Of a DNA stretch of 37,256 bases, positions 24,801 to 33,539 are shown one piece after another. This DNA is from a virus. Numbering within the stretch: position 1 is the first letter of the stretch; every line of letters begins with the position of its first letter. The DNA is taken from positions 1 to 37,256 of the IMG/VR virus record IMGVR_UViG_3300023242_001468, one strand, 5' to 3'. The translations under genes and the position numbers were made by a program. Below the pieces are notes generated by a model. The model made no database searches. It had not been told where the DNA came from and saw nothing but the letters and a program-made list of their open reading frames with translations.

Positions 24801-26521
24801 CTACAATTGACGGAAGAGGTGTTAATGATCTTACCTTGTCAATAGATACTGCAGATGGAGGGGTAACCTGGGCATTGGATGTAGACTTACTACAATCTCA
24901 ATTAAAGAAATCCTCTCTTTTTGAATTCACAGAACAAAAAAAGTTGAGAAACAAATCTCAGGAATTCAATCCATCCGAATTTGCAGTATCATTGATCAAT
25001 GTTCGGAATAATATCAATCAATTGCTTGGAAGGACTGATAAAATTAAAAGGACTAATGACCTCACGAGCATTGACAATGCAAGAAAGGAAATTGCAAGAT
25101 CTAACGTTTCAACTAGTACTGTTGCTTCGATAACTCGTTTGAACATTGTTAACGAAATAGCTCAACTGGTCTCAAAAAGACAACTGGTTGGCAGAGCATA
25201 TTTGAAAATAATTGAGAATGCTAGAGATTTCAATCTACTGGAAGGTCAGACTGGTGGTCACTCTCAATCTGATGAACTTTTTATACCAAGTAGTGTTTCT
25301 GCACAATTGAGAGGAGTAAATAGAGATATTCCTGCATTTCCAAAATACATGGAAAGTCTTATTGAGAATGACTTAACTAATGAAGAAGGGTTTCGGTCTG
25401 GAAAAAGATTTATAATAATGGATGATGTTATCTTGCGTATGAGTTTGCGGGTAAACACTCCTGAATTTAACCAAATTGAGGTTGTTGGAAATCAGGACTT
25501 TCTCAGTGGCAGAGATGGATCTTTAGGAGGCGTTGCCAAAGTATTATGGGCAGGTTCTACAGATTTTGATTCATGGAGGCAGTTTGGATACCGAGCTGGT
25601 CAGCCCATATTTCGTCCAGATTTCACAAACCCAGAGAGTCAATGTGCGCCATATGCTATATTTAAATTACAGGAAGAGCGTAGAAAAATCCATCAAGGAA
25701 CTGTGACACTTGTTGGTAATGAGTTTTACCAGGTTGGAGATGTAGTATATTTGAACAATCGCAGTATGCTATACTATGTAACTAAAGTGTCTCATAACTT
25801 TGTATTTTCCAGTGGTAGTTTTACAACTACACTCACATTAGAATATGGACGAGCATTGGGAGAATATATTCCGACTACTCTTGACATAATTGGAAAGGGC
25901 TTATTGGCAAATCAGCGAAGAGCTTTTGGTAACATAGCTGTGAACAGGGCTTCAGTTTCCACTAACCATTCAGTATTCTTGGAGACATTGTTCTTACCAG
26001 AATATTCCAATGTATCATATTTCAATATGGGAGATATTAAATCTGAGTTTATAAAGAGACCTCAGAATTTGAATAAAGTTCAGAATGCGATACAGAAGGC
26101 TTCTGGTCGTATTAATAAAAAGAAACAAGGTGAAGTTAAAATTGAAGTTAGAACTTATTATGTAGATGGTTTGAATGACAGCTTTCAAAAGGCTAAGGAC
26201 ATTGGAAGCTGGGTTCAAGATATGCTAAGCGGGCAGATTACAGAACAAACTAGTGGAAACTTATCTGAGAGTCGTTTTAAGAAGTCTGATGTTATTTTAA
26301 TTCCGCCTATTAATATCAGTTCAACTAGCGAGTTATCTGAACGCGAGGAAAAATTAAGAAGATTTCCTTCAGCTCAAGCTTGGTCTGGACTAACTTCATT
26401 TGTAGATGGTGATGGTGTAGGTCTTCCGCTTAATGCTATTGATATATTCTTCGTTGCTGAGAAGTCTCGCTATGGAGATCAAGACCCTATAAAGTTGCAA
26501 GAGACCGGTAACAGTAGTTAA
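21851..26521 (+). CDS. Large baseplate hub protein (gp27/gpD-like)
   Basis: 1556 aa, about four times the length of T4 gp27 or P2 gpD. The ATG at 21851 lies behind AGGAGAAG. The hub signature is split. Residues about 420-540 include VVHVFINGKTRD, then FYLALRDRTQWRSDGSQIFC and a GPVDSVGTEYNADDGSFSIN segment. Residues about 890-925 contain LDLCSTAAQTVGFELFADSQ and GNIVFRPPEYNKTP, typical of hub and tail-base proteins. Residues about 1282-1335 carry GTVTLVGNEFYQVGDVVYLN and the strand-rich FTTTLTLEYGR end. A coiled coil lies at about 740-800. The first 400 and last 200 residues are extra and unrecognised. It should form the trimeric ring joining the tube to the spike encoded next. Confidence 0.8.
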   Translation: MAILRGTSQSRFPPFDDPNTGAGFLIERGQKAVLSFLKGVDDGQFESKFVEDGVQNIPGSSTIDRSFSQIQQPSRRQMLTQAPQATVFVKKKMFSALRSNYDVRFLGQKEKIFLRASKLLFERKAQTLSFYESLVRIEDVFDSSGFLSIDKSSDKVLGSLFQLLELSFDGLSVLGGRQFSLSEIVGQSSILSPFAKMTDELLKLQDVNRRSKGNQLTKWITDPSNPDVTGVGAGVGVIELNLVSNFNTNVSKDSGGGGANFTIEDPYKISVITDSDIEIALGEAIAQQNIKRGSVRTIGNDLLFKAEALDNQLNELRRKNGKSSINFEFELESGKAIGTIIETSQSFGLYSIGLVNGKHELSSLEAAMAKEIMVFMEGFHLTDQNNIDLFQILNDQYNDVRQKLRNEFVGHSIIQQMDVVHVFINGKTRDVTPGSEQNVDNGILLGNLQIQGDMLDVSAIKTEWEQTAPALPFEFYLALRDRTQWRSDGSQIFCGPVDSVGTEYNADDGSFSINVSCKDNVEFLRIGRFNKSPSLAQPDGLINDPLTPFNLNVDSATGLISSEPKLSDENIRRLPYLRFDDGIMAGKKVTEDNVIQDKKIGGQVVSFQHAPGLTYKWKDGIISETLNVSTKKPLNGKGSTIADVVETYGVSTFENPFAGLDAADVVSILVTGRPHNYATFLRHSLDIGTYTIDNTNQNKFYFNYLFDFFERQSTILGNFVPSKSSIVSPSVAASAFREKSKMDGLNGERIKLEKQIADIEDQLKGRSTSGNAIIDSNLLNLKVKRGKLEAALTEAINGAKEGFNSDGADAAAASLSVVGNDLLLSFDDVEIEDKNRTLKYQVRKKPEDVRYNLDKNFLVVSEQYDSDLDIQAFARELKSGKPDLFKSTYQSPLDLCSTAAQTVGFELFADSQGNIVFRPPEYNKTPLSLLLKLISLKSTEGVGYVPEFIHSLFKSRSELIEDQILLTELQILENILLLGQPLESTIDGRGVNDLTLSIDTADGGVTWALDVDLLQSQLKKSSLFEFTEQKKLRNKSQEFNPSEFAVSLINVRNNINQLLGRTDKIKRTNDLTSIDNARKEIARSNVSTSTVASITRLNIVNEIAQLVSKRQLVGRAYLKIIENARDFNLLEGQTGGHSQSDELFIPSSVSAQLRGVNRDIPAFPKYMESLIENDLTNEEGFRSGKRFIIMDDVILRMSLRVNTPEFNQIEVVGNQDFLSGRDGSLGGVAKVLWAGSTDFDSWRQFGYRAGQPIFRPDFTNPESQCAPYAIFKLQEERRKIHQGTVTLVGNEFYQVGDVVYLNNRSMLYYVTKVSHNFVFSSGSFTTTLTLEYGRALGEYIPTTLDIIGKGLLANQRRAFGNIAVNRASVSTNHSVFLETLFLPEYSNVSYFNMGDIKSEFIKRPQNLNKVQNAIQKASGRINKKKQGEVKIEVRTYYVDGLNDSFQKAKDIGSWVQDMLSGQITEQTSGNLSESRFKKSDVILIPPINISSTSELSEREEKLRRFPSAQAWSGLTSFVDGDGVGLPLNAIDIFFVAEKSRYGDQDPIKLQETGNSS

Positions 26522-26535
26522 GTGTATAGGAAAAT

Positions 26536-28740
26536 ATGAGTTACAATGGGACTTTTGAAAATCTTATTAGAGTTGGTATTATTGAAGCTGTTGACTATGC
26601 TCGACAGCAATGCACCATTAGGCTTTATGACAGAATAGATCAGCAGAGATTTAGCGTAGCTCTCCCGAATCCAAGTAGTGGCATGGATTCGGGAGTCTAT
26701 CATCATCCTGAGCCTGGAACTATGGTAGCAGTAGGCTGGTCTTATCGAGAACAGCCTGTCATCCTCACTACGCTCCCATCCTCTGCATTCTCTAAAGACT
26801 CCACTCTTGAAGGAAACAGCGAGGATATCTATGTCGGTACTTCCGGTTACCCTAAACTTGGAAGAGGAGAGGTTGCACTTTCTGGAATAGGTGGCACTGA
26901 AATAAGACTTGCGAATCTAGGTTGCATCAATATGAGTTTCGGAGATTCGTTCTTCGATCTAGATTGCAGTGATCGCTCTGTGTTAAGTGTAAAGGAAACG
27001 CTTCAGTCTACTGAGGCTGGATTTAAAGTGTCAGGAGTTATTCTAAGAGACTTGAGAAGCCTTACTAGCAAGGATGAAGCTCTTGAGAATAAGATAACGA
27101 ACTCATCTTATTTGAGAAATCTAACACCTATCTCAAGAGATCCTATATTTGCACCAGCTTCAATTACCAGTTCATTAAAAGATGGATTAAGTGAAGCTCA
27201 AAGAAATCCTCCTTTCATAGAAAACAAAAGTATAGTATATGAATTTGCAAAATCATATATGGTTGATACGTTGGATGAAGAAGCATCTAGACTTAATGAA
27301 GATGAAGAGCATGACTTCTTATTTCAGCCAAGTAACCGTAACAATACAAGATACAATATTCTAAATCTCAACACTGATAATCCTAATCTTTTGATAGAAA
27401 AGACTGAAGGAACTCTTGTCGACATTTATGGAAATATACTTGATTTAAATCGTAGTCCTATTTTGTTTCCTGGTGACACTGAGGGAAAAAAAAGCACCAA
27501 GGAAAGACTTCAAAAGTTAGAGACCCTAACTAGAAGAAGTGTTAAGCTTCATTATGAAATAAATTCCAGAAAGGCTTCTAAAGGTCAGGTTTCGACCACT
27601 ACCTTGGAAGGTGGTGATGACTTAGCGGTTGGACATACTCACTCAAGGTGGAGCTTCGATGTAGATGGTGAAGGACTTACCAAGATTAACATCCCTGCCT
27701 CTTCAAATGTGGGGAACATTCCACTTTTAACAAGGTATGTTACTGCTAATTTAAGGGCGAAAGATTCAACTGACGAATCTGCATCTCAGACGTCAGATTC
27801 AACTGGTAACGATTCTCAATTTAATGATATTTCTAATCCACGAGATATATTCTTCAGACCTACTAGTGTAGATGGTGTTGATACTAATCAGGATATATTT
27901 CACCTAGCTTATGGTGATTTGTCCAGTGATGGGATTCCTGTTCACTTAGCTCCAGGCAATATTGGGGAAAAAGGTGGACCTACTCTTGCATATAGGACTG
28001 CGTATCATGATATAGTTAATACTGCTCCTAAAGCGTTAGTTGGGCCTAATATACCTGGAACTCCTGGACAATCTGCATTTGTCCCTGATGGTTCTGCGGA
28101 TGCCTTTTCGAACTTATTTGATGACATAGTTGGAGCGGCGGCTTCTTCTTTACCTGTATCTTCGGCTGGTGCTTCAACTCCTGCAACACCTCCTACGGCA
28201 ATTAGAAACATATCTCTGAACAATGCATTTGCCGAAGAGGGAGCCCCTGTTCCAAATGTTGGTGGTAGAAGCATTTTTGCTAATTTGGACGGCAGCGTTG
28301 AGTTTAACATTGGTCGAGATTTCATTGATCATAAATCTATGGTCTTGGATACATCAGGTGGTATTATAAGTCGAATTGGAAAAACCAGAGCGGAGTCCAA
28401 TAATGCTAGTATCATTAGCCAGTTGGATGGAAGTGTATTTATACAAATTGGTGGTGATAGTATTGAAGGTGAGGAGAAGATTGCGGACCCAAAGGTTAAA
28501 TTGGTAGTTCAAGGTAGCAAGGGGACTGATGAGATATCTATTGATGCAAATGCTGTGCGAATTAAAACTGCGGCTTCGGGCAAGAATTTGATTCTTGAAA
28601 GCTCAAAAAACTTAATTCTCAAAGCAAATGGTGTTCTTATGCTTGCAGGTTCAACTGTAGCTGTACATGGTACAGTGGATGATACGGGAGATATTATAAG
28701 TCCCGCTAGGTTGATAAGTCAGACAGGTAAGGAGATATAA
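26536..28740 (+). CDS. Central spike / baseplate assembly protein V-like (gp5-like, no lysozyme seen)
   Basis: 734 aa. The ATG at 26536 follows AGGAAA. Residues 1-90 are an OB-fold of the gpV/gp5 type: GIIEAVDYARQQCTIRLYDR, the YHHPEPGT segment (55-62), then VAVGWSYREQPVIL. Residues about 100-570 are a long polar, apparently irregular region with an HTH tripeptide (H367, H369). From about 585 to 720 repeats such as LDGSVEFNIGRDF, SGGIISRIGKT, LDGSVFIQIGG and GKNLILESSKNLILKANG indicate a beta-prism or beta-helix spike of the kind found on membrane-piercing devices. The lysozyme domain of T4 gp5 is not present as far as can be seen. The stop overlaps the next ATG by one base (TAATG), implying translational coupling. 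Confidence 0.85.
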   Translation: MSYNGTFENLIRVGIIEAVDYARQQCTIRLYDRIDQQRFSVALPNPSSGMDSGVYHHPEPGTMVAVGWSYREQPVILTTLPSSAFSKDSTLEGNSEDIYVGTSGYPKLGRGEVALSGIGGTEIRLANLGCINMSFGDSFFDLDCSDRSVLSVKETLQSTEAGFKVSGVILRDLRSLTSKDEALENKITNSSYLRNLTPISRDPIFAPASITSSLKDGLSEAQRNPPFIENKSIVYEFAKSYMVDTLDEEASRLNEDEEHDFLFQPSNRNNTRYNILNLNTDNPNLLIEKTEGTLVDIYGNILDLNRSPILFPGDTEGKKSTKERLQKLETLTRRSVKLHYEINSRKASKGQVSTTTLEGGDDLAVGHTHSRWSFDVDGEGLTKINIPASSNVGNIPLLTRYVTANLRAKDSTDESASQTSDSTGNDSQFNDISNPRDIFFRPTSVDGVDTNQDIFHLAYGDLSSDGIPVHLAPGNIGEKGGPTLAYRTAYHDIVNTAPKALVGPNIPGTPGQSAFVPDGSADAFSNLFDDIVGAAASSLPVSSAGASTPATPPTAIRNISLNNAFAEEGAPVPNVGGRSIFANLDGSVEFNIGRDFIDHKSMVLDTSGGIISRIGKTRAESNNASIISQLDGSVFIQIGGDSIEGEEKIADPKVKLVVQGSKGTDEISIDANAVRIKTAASGKNLILESSKNLILKANGVLMLAGSTVAVHGTVDDTGDIISPARLISQTGKEI
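26662..26695 (+). repeat. Perfect 12-bp GC-rich inverted repeat inside the spike gene
   Basis: CTCCCGAATCCA (26662-26673) is exactly complementary to TGGATTCGGGAG (26684-26695) across a 10-base loop. The first arm begins 126 bases into the coding sequence of the spike protein, in the OB-fold. It is the most GC-rich long stem noticed inside a coding region in this window. Confidence 0.6.
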
Positions 28741-31379
28741 TGGGTTGTTCAATAGTTGGTCCTACTAATCCGATTAGTGATTTGATTGCAAGTTCTTTGG
28801 GAGCTAACTTCTCCCCTCCTTATGATTTGAACTTTCAACCTGTGGATCGAAGCAAGTTAACTGAAGAAAAGTTCTTAAAAATGAACACTCCTGGCGGCGG
28901 AAAAATAAAGCCAATTGGGGATCCTAAACATAAGCATATCACCGAATACATATCCCCTATAGCAGGAGTACTAGGAAGTGTGTTCGCTTTATTTGCACCT
29001 CTTTACATCATCTTGGATGTCATCCGAGCTTTGATTGATATTATTTGCTCGCTTTTCAACCCAGTTCCTCTTATTCTTACGGTGGTTGATTTATTTTTAA
29101 ATGTAGTTCCTCCACTTATAGCTCTCTATCCTCCTCTTTCAGCAATTCTTCATGCTATAAATGCAGCGAAATTAATCACTGCAATTGTAGGTGGTATTGT
29201 AAGTTCTCTGATCCCTATTATTGCAAACGTAGTAGAGTGCGGTCTATCTATAGAGACTTATTTATCAGAAGGTAATATCAGTGCTATTGACAATATAGGT
29301 GTTAAAATCTGTGAGCTGCTTCAAGATTTTGCAAATACAATTGCCGGTTTTGGCCCAATTAAATTTATACTAGATTTGCTTGAAATGTTCTTAGGTTTAG
29401 GTGCTAAGTTTTTCTGTATTGGCGCTCCTGCTGGAGATAGTCCGTGCTGTACTACTGAAAATTGTCCGCCGATGATTATCAACCCACCTGCCGGGAATGG
29501 TCTGATATTAAATACTGTTAAGAAATTTACATTAAAAGATCTTGCTACATACTTATTGGACGTCTTTAGCCCAGTGCTTGAAACTGTGACTGATGTTATG
29601 AATAGGGTTGTCGGTATAATTGAAGATCTTGTTGAGATAACTCTTTCCTCAATTATAGATGCTATTGTATTCCTTCTTGATGCTGTGAATGGTTCTCTCT
29701 TTGGAGCTCTTGATGATTTCATCGAGGATCTTAATTTAGATTCTGGTTCTGTCGGTGGCCTTAATATTCCTGATTTCACTGTACCCACGGCTCCTGATGA
29801 ATGGCAAGATGTAGTGTTTGTGCAACCTGCAATGTACTTGGAATATAAAACTGCATTTAGTCAACCGAATGAGAACGGCCTTGTTTCTCAGATTGGAGTT
29901 GGCCATGAATTCAGTGCATCTGAGTTATCTGAAATACAGAATTTCATTATACCTCCTGATGCCATACCTGTGCCGTTGCCTAAGTTGCCAAGCTTCTTAG
30001 GAGGCACGAGTGATAGTGAGGCGGGACAAGACCCGGCTACAATTAAAGTCAAAATCACAAGGCCGAGTGGTAGTTTGGTTGAAAGGACTGTCATTGCTGA
30101 AAGGAAAAGGTTCAGTTACAATACCGTTGGTATGGATTTCGATCCAATTGTAGTACCCGGAACCACTCAGACTGCATCTGGTGCTGCTGGATCGGTTGAG
30201 TTTAAACTTCCAAATGGAGGTTCTCATCCTTTATTTATAAACGAGATACCATTTGTTGCAGGTACATTGCCACAGAGTTTTGGTAACTACATGGTTGATT
30301 ATGAAAATGGTGCAGTTGTAATTTTTGTTGGTAATAACATTACTCCATTTACCGCAGACCAAGCCATTACGTACGATTCAAGCCGTGAAGTTATAATGAG
30401 CTATAGCTATAAAGACACTGCTAATGCACAATCTGTAATAGCAAGTGCAGTTTATGAATTCCCAACTTTGCCTCAAATGCTGGCTGGGCTAGGCCTTCCT
30501 AATACTACGGCATCTGAACAGATTGTTAGAGATTTATTTCAACTTCAAGGGCTTGGGTATATACCTCTGAGGTCCCTTGGTGTTATTCATGTATTTGATG
30601 ATACATTTGAAACTGGCGACGAAGTAGAATATGAAATACTCCCAGTTCAAACAGAGCTTCTTAAAAACAATTTGATTGGACTTGGGTGTCAGAATGATAT
30701 TCAATCTGCTGCTCAATCATTGACCTCTTTGATCAATGCAGATATAGGCTCTTTACCACCTGGGTTGAATGCATTGGATCCATTGAAGGAGAAAATTGGT
30801 CAAAGCTTTCCTCCACCTCCAGAGCAAGGTTTACAGGAGTTGTTAGATGAGCTTACAGAAGATCCTACAAAACCTGTGGATCCAATTCCTCTTCTAAACA
30901 ATTATTTGGAAGAAGTCGCTGAGTTTGCAGATCAAGTTCTTTGCGTTGGAGTTAGCTCTGTTACCAGTGTGTTTGAAGCATCTAAACCATTTGTTCTTGC
31001 AAATGGCAAAGACTTTTCAACCTTATCTTTAAGGATAAAGGATCAAGGTGGAAACGATCTACTTGTTGGAGGTTTACTTCCCAGTTCTAGCTTTAGGGCT
31101 GAATTTCTAACTACATTAGGAGATGTGGGAGAGGTAGAATTCGATCCAGATACTGGCTCGTTCTACGCTCCTATTTCAAGTGAAATTGTAGGTATAGCTG
31201 ACATTACTGCCAGGTTTATAGTTAGGGATAAAGTTTGCTCAACTATATCTGAGTTCTCAGATTTATCCGTTAAAGATCAGATTGTTAGGGTTGAGTTTGT
31301 CCCTGAGCGGACAATTGCGCCTCGCACCAGACGTCAGCCTCAATATGTCCAATCTAGAGGTGGCAGAGTAAGGAGATAA
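28740..31379 (+). CDS. Unknown baseplate-locus protein with hydrophobic N-terminal third
   Basis: 879 aa, ATG 28740 coupled to the spike stop codon. Residues about 69-175 are a dense series of hydrophobic helices (GVLGSVFALFAPLYIILDVI, VPLILTVVDLFLNVVPPLIA, LITAIVGGIVSSLIPIIANV). Amphipathic helices follow to about 320, among them a Cys-rich loop near 229-242 (CCTTENC). Residues about 340-640 are beta-rich. The C-terminal 170 residues resemble an Ig-like/invasin-like domain (PFVLANGKDFSTLSLRIKDQ) and end in a basic tail (RTRRQPQYVQSRGGRVRR). Position directly after the spike suggests a protein carried by the baseplate that touches or enters the membrane. I do not recognise a family, so this role is speculative. 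Confidence 0.7.
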   Translation: MGCSIVGPTNPISDLIASSLGANFSPPYDLNFQPVDRSKLTEEKFLKMNTPGGGKIKPIGDPKHKHITEYISPIAGVLGSVFALFAPLYIILDVIRALIDIICSLFNPVPLILTVVDLFLNVVPPLIALYPPLSAILHAINAAKLITAIVGGIVSSLIPIIANVVECGLSIETYLSEGNISAIDNIGVKICELLQDFANTIAGFGPIKFILDLLEMFLGLGAKFFCIGAPAGDSPCCTTENCPPMIINPPAGNGLILNTVKKFTLKDLATYLLDVFSPVLETVTDVMNRVVGIIEDLVEITLSSIIDAIVFLLDAVNGSLFGALDDFIEDLNLDSGSVGGLNIPDFTVPTAPDEWQDVVFVQPAMYLEYKTAFSQPNENGLVSQIGVGHEFSASELSEIQNFIIPPDAIPVPLPKLPSFLGGTSDSEAGQDPATIKVKITRPSGSLVERTVIAERKRFSYNTVGMDFDPIVVPGTTQTASGAAGSVEFKLPNGGSHPLFINEIPFVAGTLPQSFGNYMVDYENGAVVIFVGNNITPFTADQAITYDSSREVIMSYSYKDTANAQSVIASAVYEFPTLPQMLAGLGLPNTTASEQIVRDLFQLQGLGYIPLRSLGVIHVFDDTFETGDEVEYEILPVQTELLKNNLIGLGCQNDIQSAAQSLTSLINADIGSLPPGLNALDPLKEKIGQSFPPPPEQGLQELLDELTEDPTKPVDPIPLLNNYLEEVAEFADQVLCVGVSSVTSVFEASKPFVLANGKDFSTLSLRIKDQGGNDLLVGGLLPSSSFRAEFLTTLGDVGEVEFDPDTGSFYAPISSEIVGIADITARFIVRDKVCSTISEFSDLSVKDQIVRVEFVPERTIAPRTRRQPQYVQSRGGRVRR

Positions 31380-31380
31380 T

Positions 31381-33087
31381 ATGACAGCTTCTTCAGATGC
31401 AGTTAAACAACGAGACGTTCAAGGGGTCTCATTTGATCCCTCCCAATTCATGCGCAGCATCATCAGTAATATTGATGGCGCTCGGGGTGATATGGGACCT
31501 ATTCCTAACAAGATAGTTGAAAACATCATTACCGAGCCAGTTGGCGAAAGGGTTGAAAGTAGAGTTAATGCTTTCTTTCGACTCATAGGTCTCCCTGCAA
31601 CACGGGATGATTCCATTATCACAAGAAGAAGGGAAGATTTCGAATTAAATACTACAGAGTCTCAACTGAGTCAAACTAGCACATTGAATTATTTCGCACC
31701 AGGTAGTTTAAATATAAATGATCCGTCCATACCTGGTAAGTTCCTAACTGGAAATGAAGCGTCCAGAAGGATAGTTGGAAGAGAGCAAATTTTACAAAAG
31801 CCGATTAAAAATCAAACTATGGTTGATTTGCTCAATAAGCCTCTTCCTTTAGATTCATCCATTCTTCCAAATGTATCTAGAAGAACTTCTTTATTTCCCT
31901 TGTTAGTTGATGCATCTACTCCAATATATCCTTTGAAGAAAAGAACAGCTCCGTTATTCTATGATGGAGACTTTATATTATCTGGGGCAAGTAGCACCCG
32001 GTTGCCAAGACCATTTTTAGAGAGCGTAATTTATATGCGCACACAAGTTCTTCAAAGCGGAAGTACTGATAGCATGAAAAAGGATTTGGCAAAGAATATT
32101 AAGTCATTTGTTCTTGGAAACGCTCAGCCATTAACTTCGGAAGAATCTGATCAAACTGGAGAACAATTTGTTAGAAGCTTAGGGTTAGACAATCTTGACA
32201 ACCCAGCAGTTGATTCGCTTTCCAATTATAATTTATTGGAACTGAGAATGATTAATAAATTCGTACAGGCTCTTAGATCTAGTGCAATGAATTATAAATC
32301 TGCAGTATCTTCGGCGACCGAGTTTAAGAAAAGAGTGTCATTTTCCCCAGAGGTTAAGGACAACCCTGCCGAAAGAAGCGGTAATTCAACCGTAATTGTT
32401 AATGGCTTGATAAAAGGTTCCATTGATGATAAGATAGAATCTTTAGAAAGTCAACTTTCTGTATCTAACTCGTTCATAAGTTTGCTTCCAACTAATGAGG
32501 TTAAGCGTGCGGATACGAGTTATAGGGCAGAAGGGGATGAGGTAGTTAAAAGCATTATTCCAGATGTATTTATATCTGATTTTACAAATATTGTTACATT
32601 TGATCAGGAAAATATCCTCAGTCAGCTGTCGAGTGCAAAATCTCAAAGAGAAAGAGATATAAGAGAATACAATTTAATAAAAGAAAGGATACAGTACTTT
32701 AGCGGAGAAACTGTCGGTCTATCAATATTTGACATTCTATGTACATTCCTAGCTTTATTCACAGTTGATATTGAAACTTTAATTGGACTGTTAAATAAAG
32801 ACGCTAGGGCTAGATTGTTCAATAGTCCATTTTACTCATTTCAAAATAATGCCGAAAACAAAGGTAAGAATAAAACTCCCATCTTTGATCAAAATGCCGT
32901 CACAGATAGGATAGAAGCGGCCCTAATATCTAGCACTAATTCTTTAGATGTCCAAATTTCATTGAATGATCTAGAGGATAAAATTAGAGAGAACTTTAAA
33001 CTTTCAAGTGCTTTCTACAATGATGCTATTAAATCCTCACCTGGCTCACCTGGAGTAGTTGGAGTGGGCAGTAGAGTTGGACGCTAG
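31381..33087 (+). CDS. Unknown baseplate-locus protein
   Basis: 568 aa. The ATG at 31381 lies one base after the previous stop, with AAGGAGA inside the previous gene's end. The first 110 residues are Arg/Ser-rich and look partly disordered. The middle is mixed and helical. A hydrophobic segment lies at about residues 444-471 (TVGLSIFDILCTFLALFTVD), and the C-terminal 20 residues are Gly/Ser/Pro/Val-rich (SSPGSPGVVGVGSRVGR). No known family is recognised. Its place between the hydrophobic protein and the gp25-like gene and its tight spacing suggest a structural or accessory baseplate component. The hydrophobic segment makes a link with the preceding protein possible. Confidence 0.65.
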   Translation: MTASSDAVKQRDVQGVSFDPSQFMRSIISNIDGARGDMGPIPNKIVENIITEPVGERVESRVNAFFRLIGLPATRDDSIITRRREDFELNTTESQLSQTSTLNYFAPGSLNINDPSIPGKFLTGNEASRRIVGREQILQKPIKNQTMVDLLNKPLPLDSSILPNVSRRTSLFPLLVDASTPIYPLKKRTAPLFYDGDFILSGASSTRLPRPFLESVIYMRTQVLQSGSTDSMKKDLAKNIKSFVLGNAQPLTSEESDQTGEQFVRSLGLDNLDNPAVDSLSNYNLLELRMINKFVQALRSSAMNYKSAVSSATEFKKRVSFSPEVKDNPAERSGNSTVIVNGLIKGSIDDKIESLESQLSVSNSFISLLPTNEVKRADTSYRAEGDEVVKSIIPDVFISDFTNIVTFDQENILSQLSSAKSQRERDIREYNLIKERIQYFSGETVGLSIFDILCTFLALFTVDIETLIGLLNKDARARLFNSPFYSFQNNAENKGKNKTPIFDQNAVTDRIEAALISSTNSLDVQISLNDLEDKIRENFKLSSAFYNDAIKSSPGSPGVVGVGSRVGR

Positions 33088-33096
33088 GAGGTAGAT

Positions 33097-33525
33097 TTGT
33101 CATTCGGTCTTAAAATTACAAATGGCGACATAGAACTATCTGGTGGAAGTATCTCCTTATTGCAAAATAAGGATAAGCTTATTCAAGATGTTTTGAAAAT
33201 TCTATTTACCTCGACGGGTGAAAATAAGATTCACCCTTGGTATGGAACCCCTTTGCTTTCTAGAGTTGTCGGACAAAGTACCATTTCAGATGTTATTGAG
33301 AAAGAAGTCATTGACGCTATATCATATGGTCTTGGTAATTTAAAAACATTGCAACAGTTACAGGAGCAGGACAGTCAATTTGTGACACCTCAGGAAATGT
33401 TAGCAAGTGTTAAAAAGATAGGGGTGAAATTAAATGAGCAAGATAAACGTAAATTAGTTATAAGTATAGAAATAGTTGCACGAAGTAATGAGCTGATAAC
33501 GGAAAGCTTTATTGTAAATGTGTAA
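33097..33525 (+). CDS. Baseplate wedge protein, gp25/gpW-like
   Basis: 142 aa, starting with TTG at 33097. This start is favoured by a full AGGAGG (33086-33091) 5 bases upstream and by the typical N-terminus. The sequence shows the gp25/W pattern: a beta hairpin with GLKITNGDIELSGG, a helix DKLIQDVLKILFTSTGENKI, the conserved Pro-Trp-Tyr-Gly turn, and a C-terminal ISIEIVARSNELITESFIVN beta strand. The length matches T4 gp25 (132 aa). In T4 and P2 it joins the sheath start to the baseplate wedge. The next gene is the J-like wedge protein, the standard order W-J. Confidence 0.88.
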   Translation: MSFGLKITNGDIELSGGSISLLQNKDKLIQDVLKILFTSTGENKIHPWYGTPLLSRVVGQSTISDVIEKEVIDAISYGLGNLKTLQQLQEQDSQFVTPQEMLASVKKIGVKLNEQDKRKLVISIEIVARSNELITESFIVNV

Positions 33526-33539
33526 TTAGAGGGTTACAA

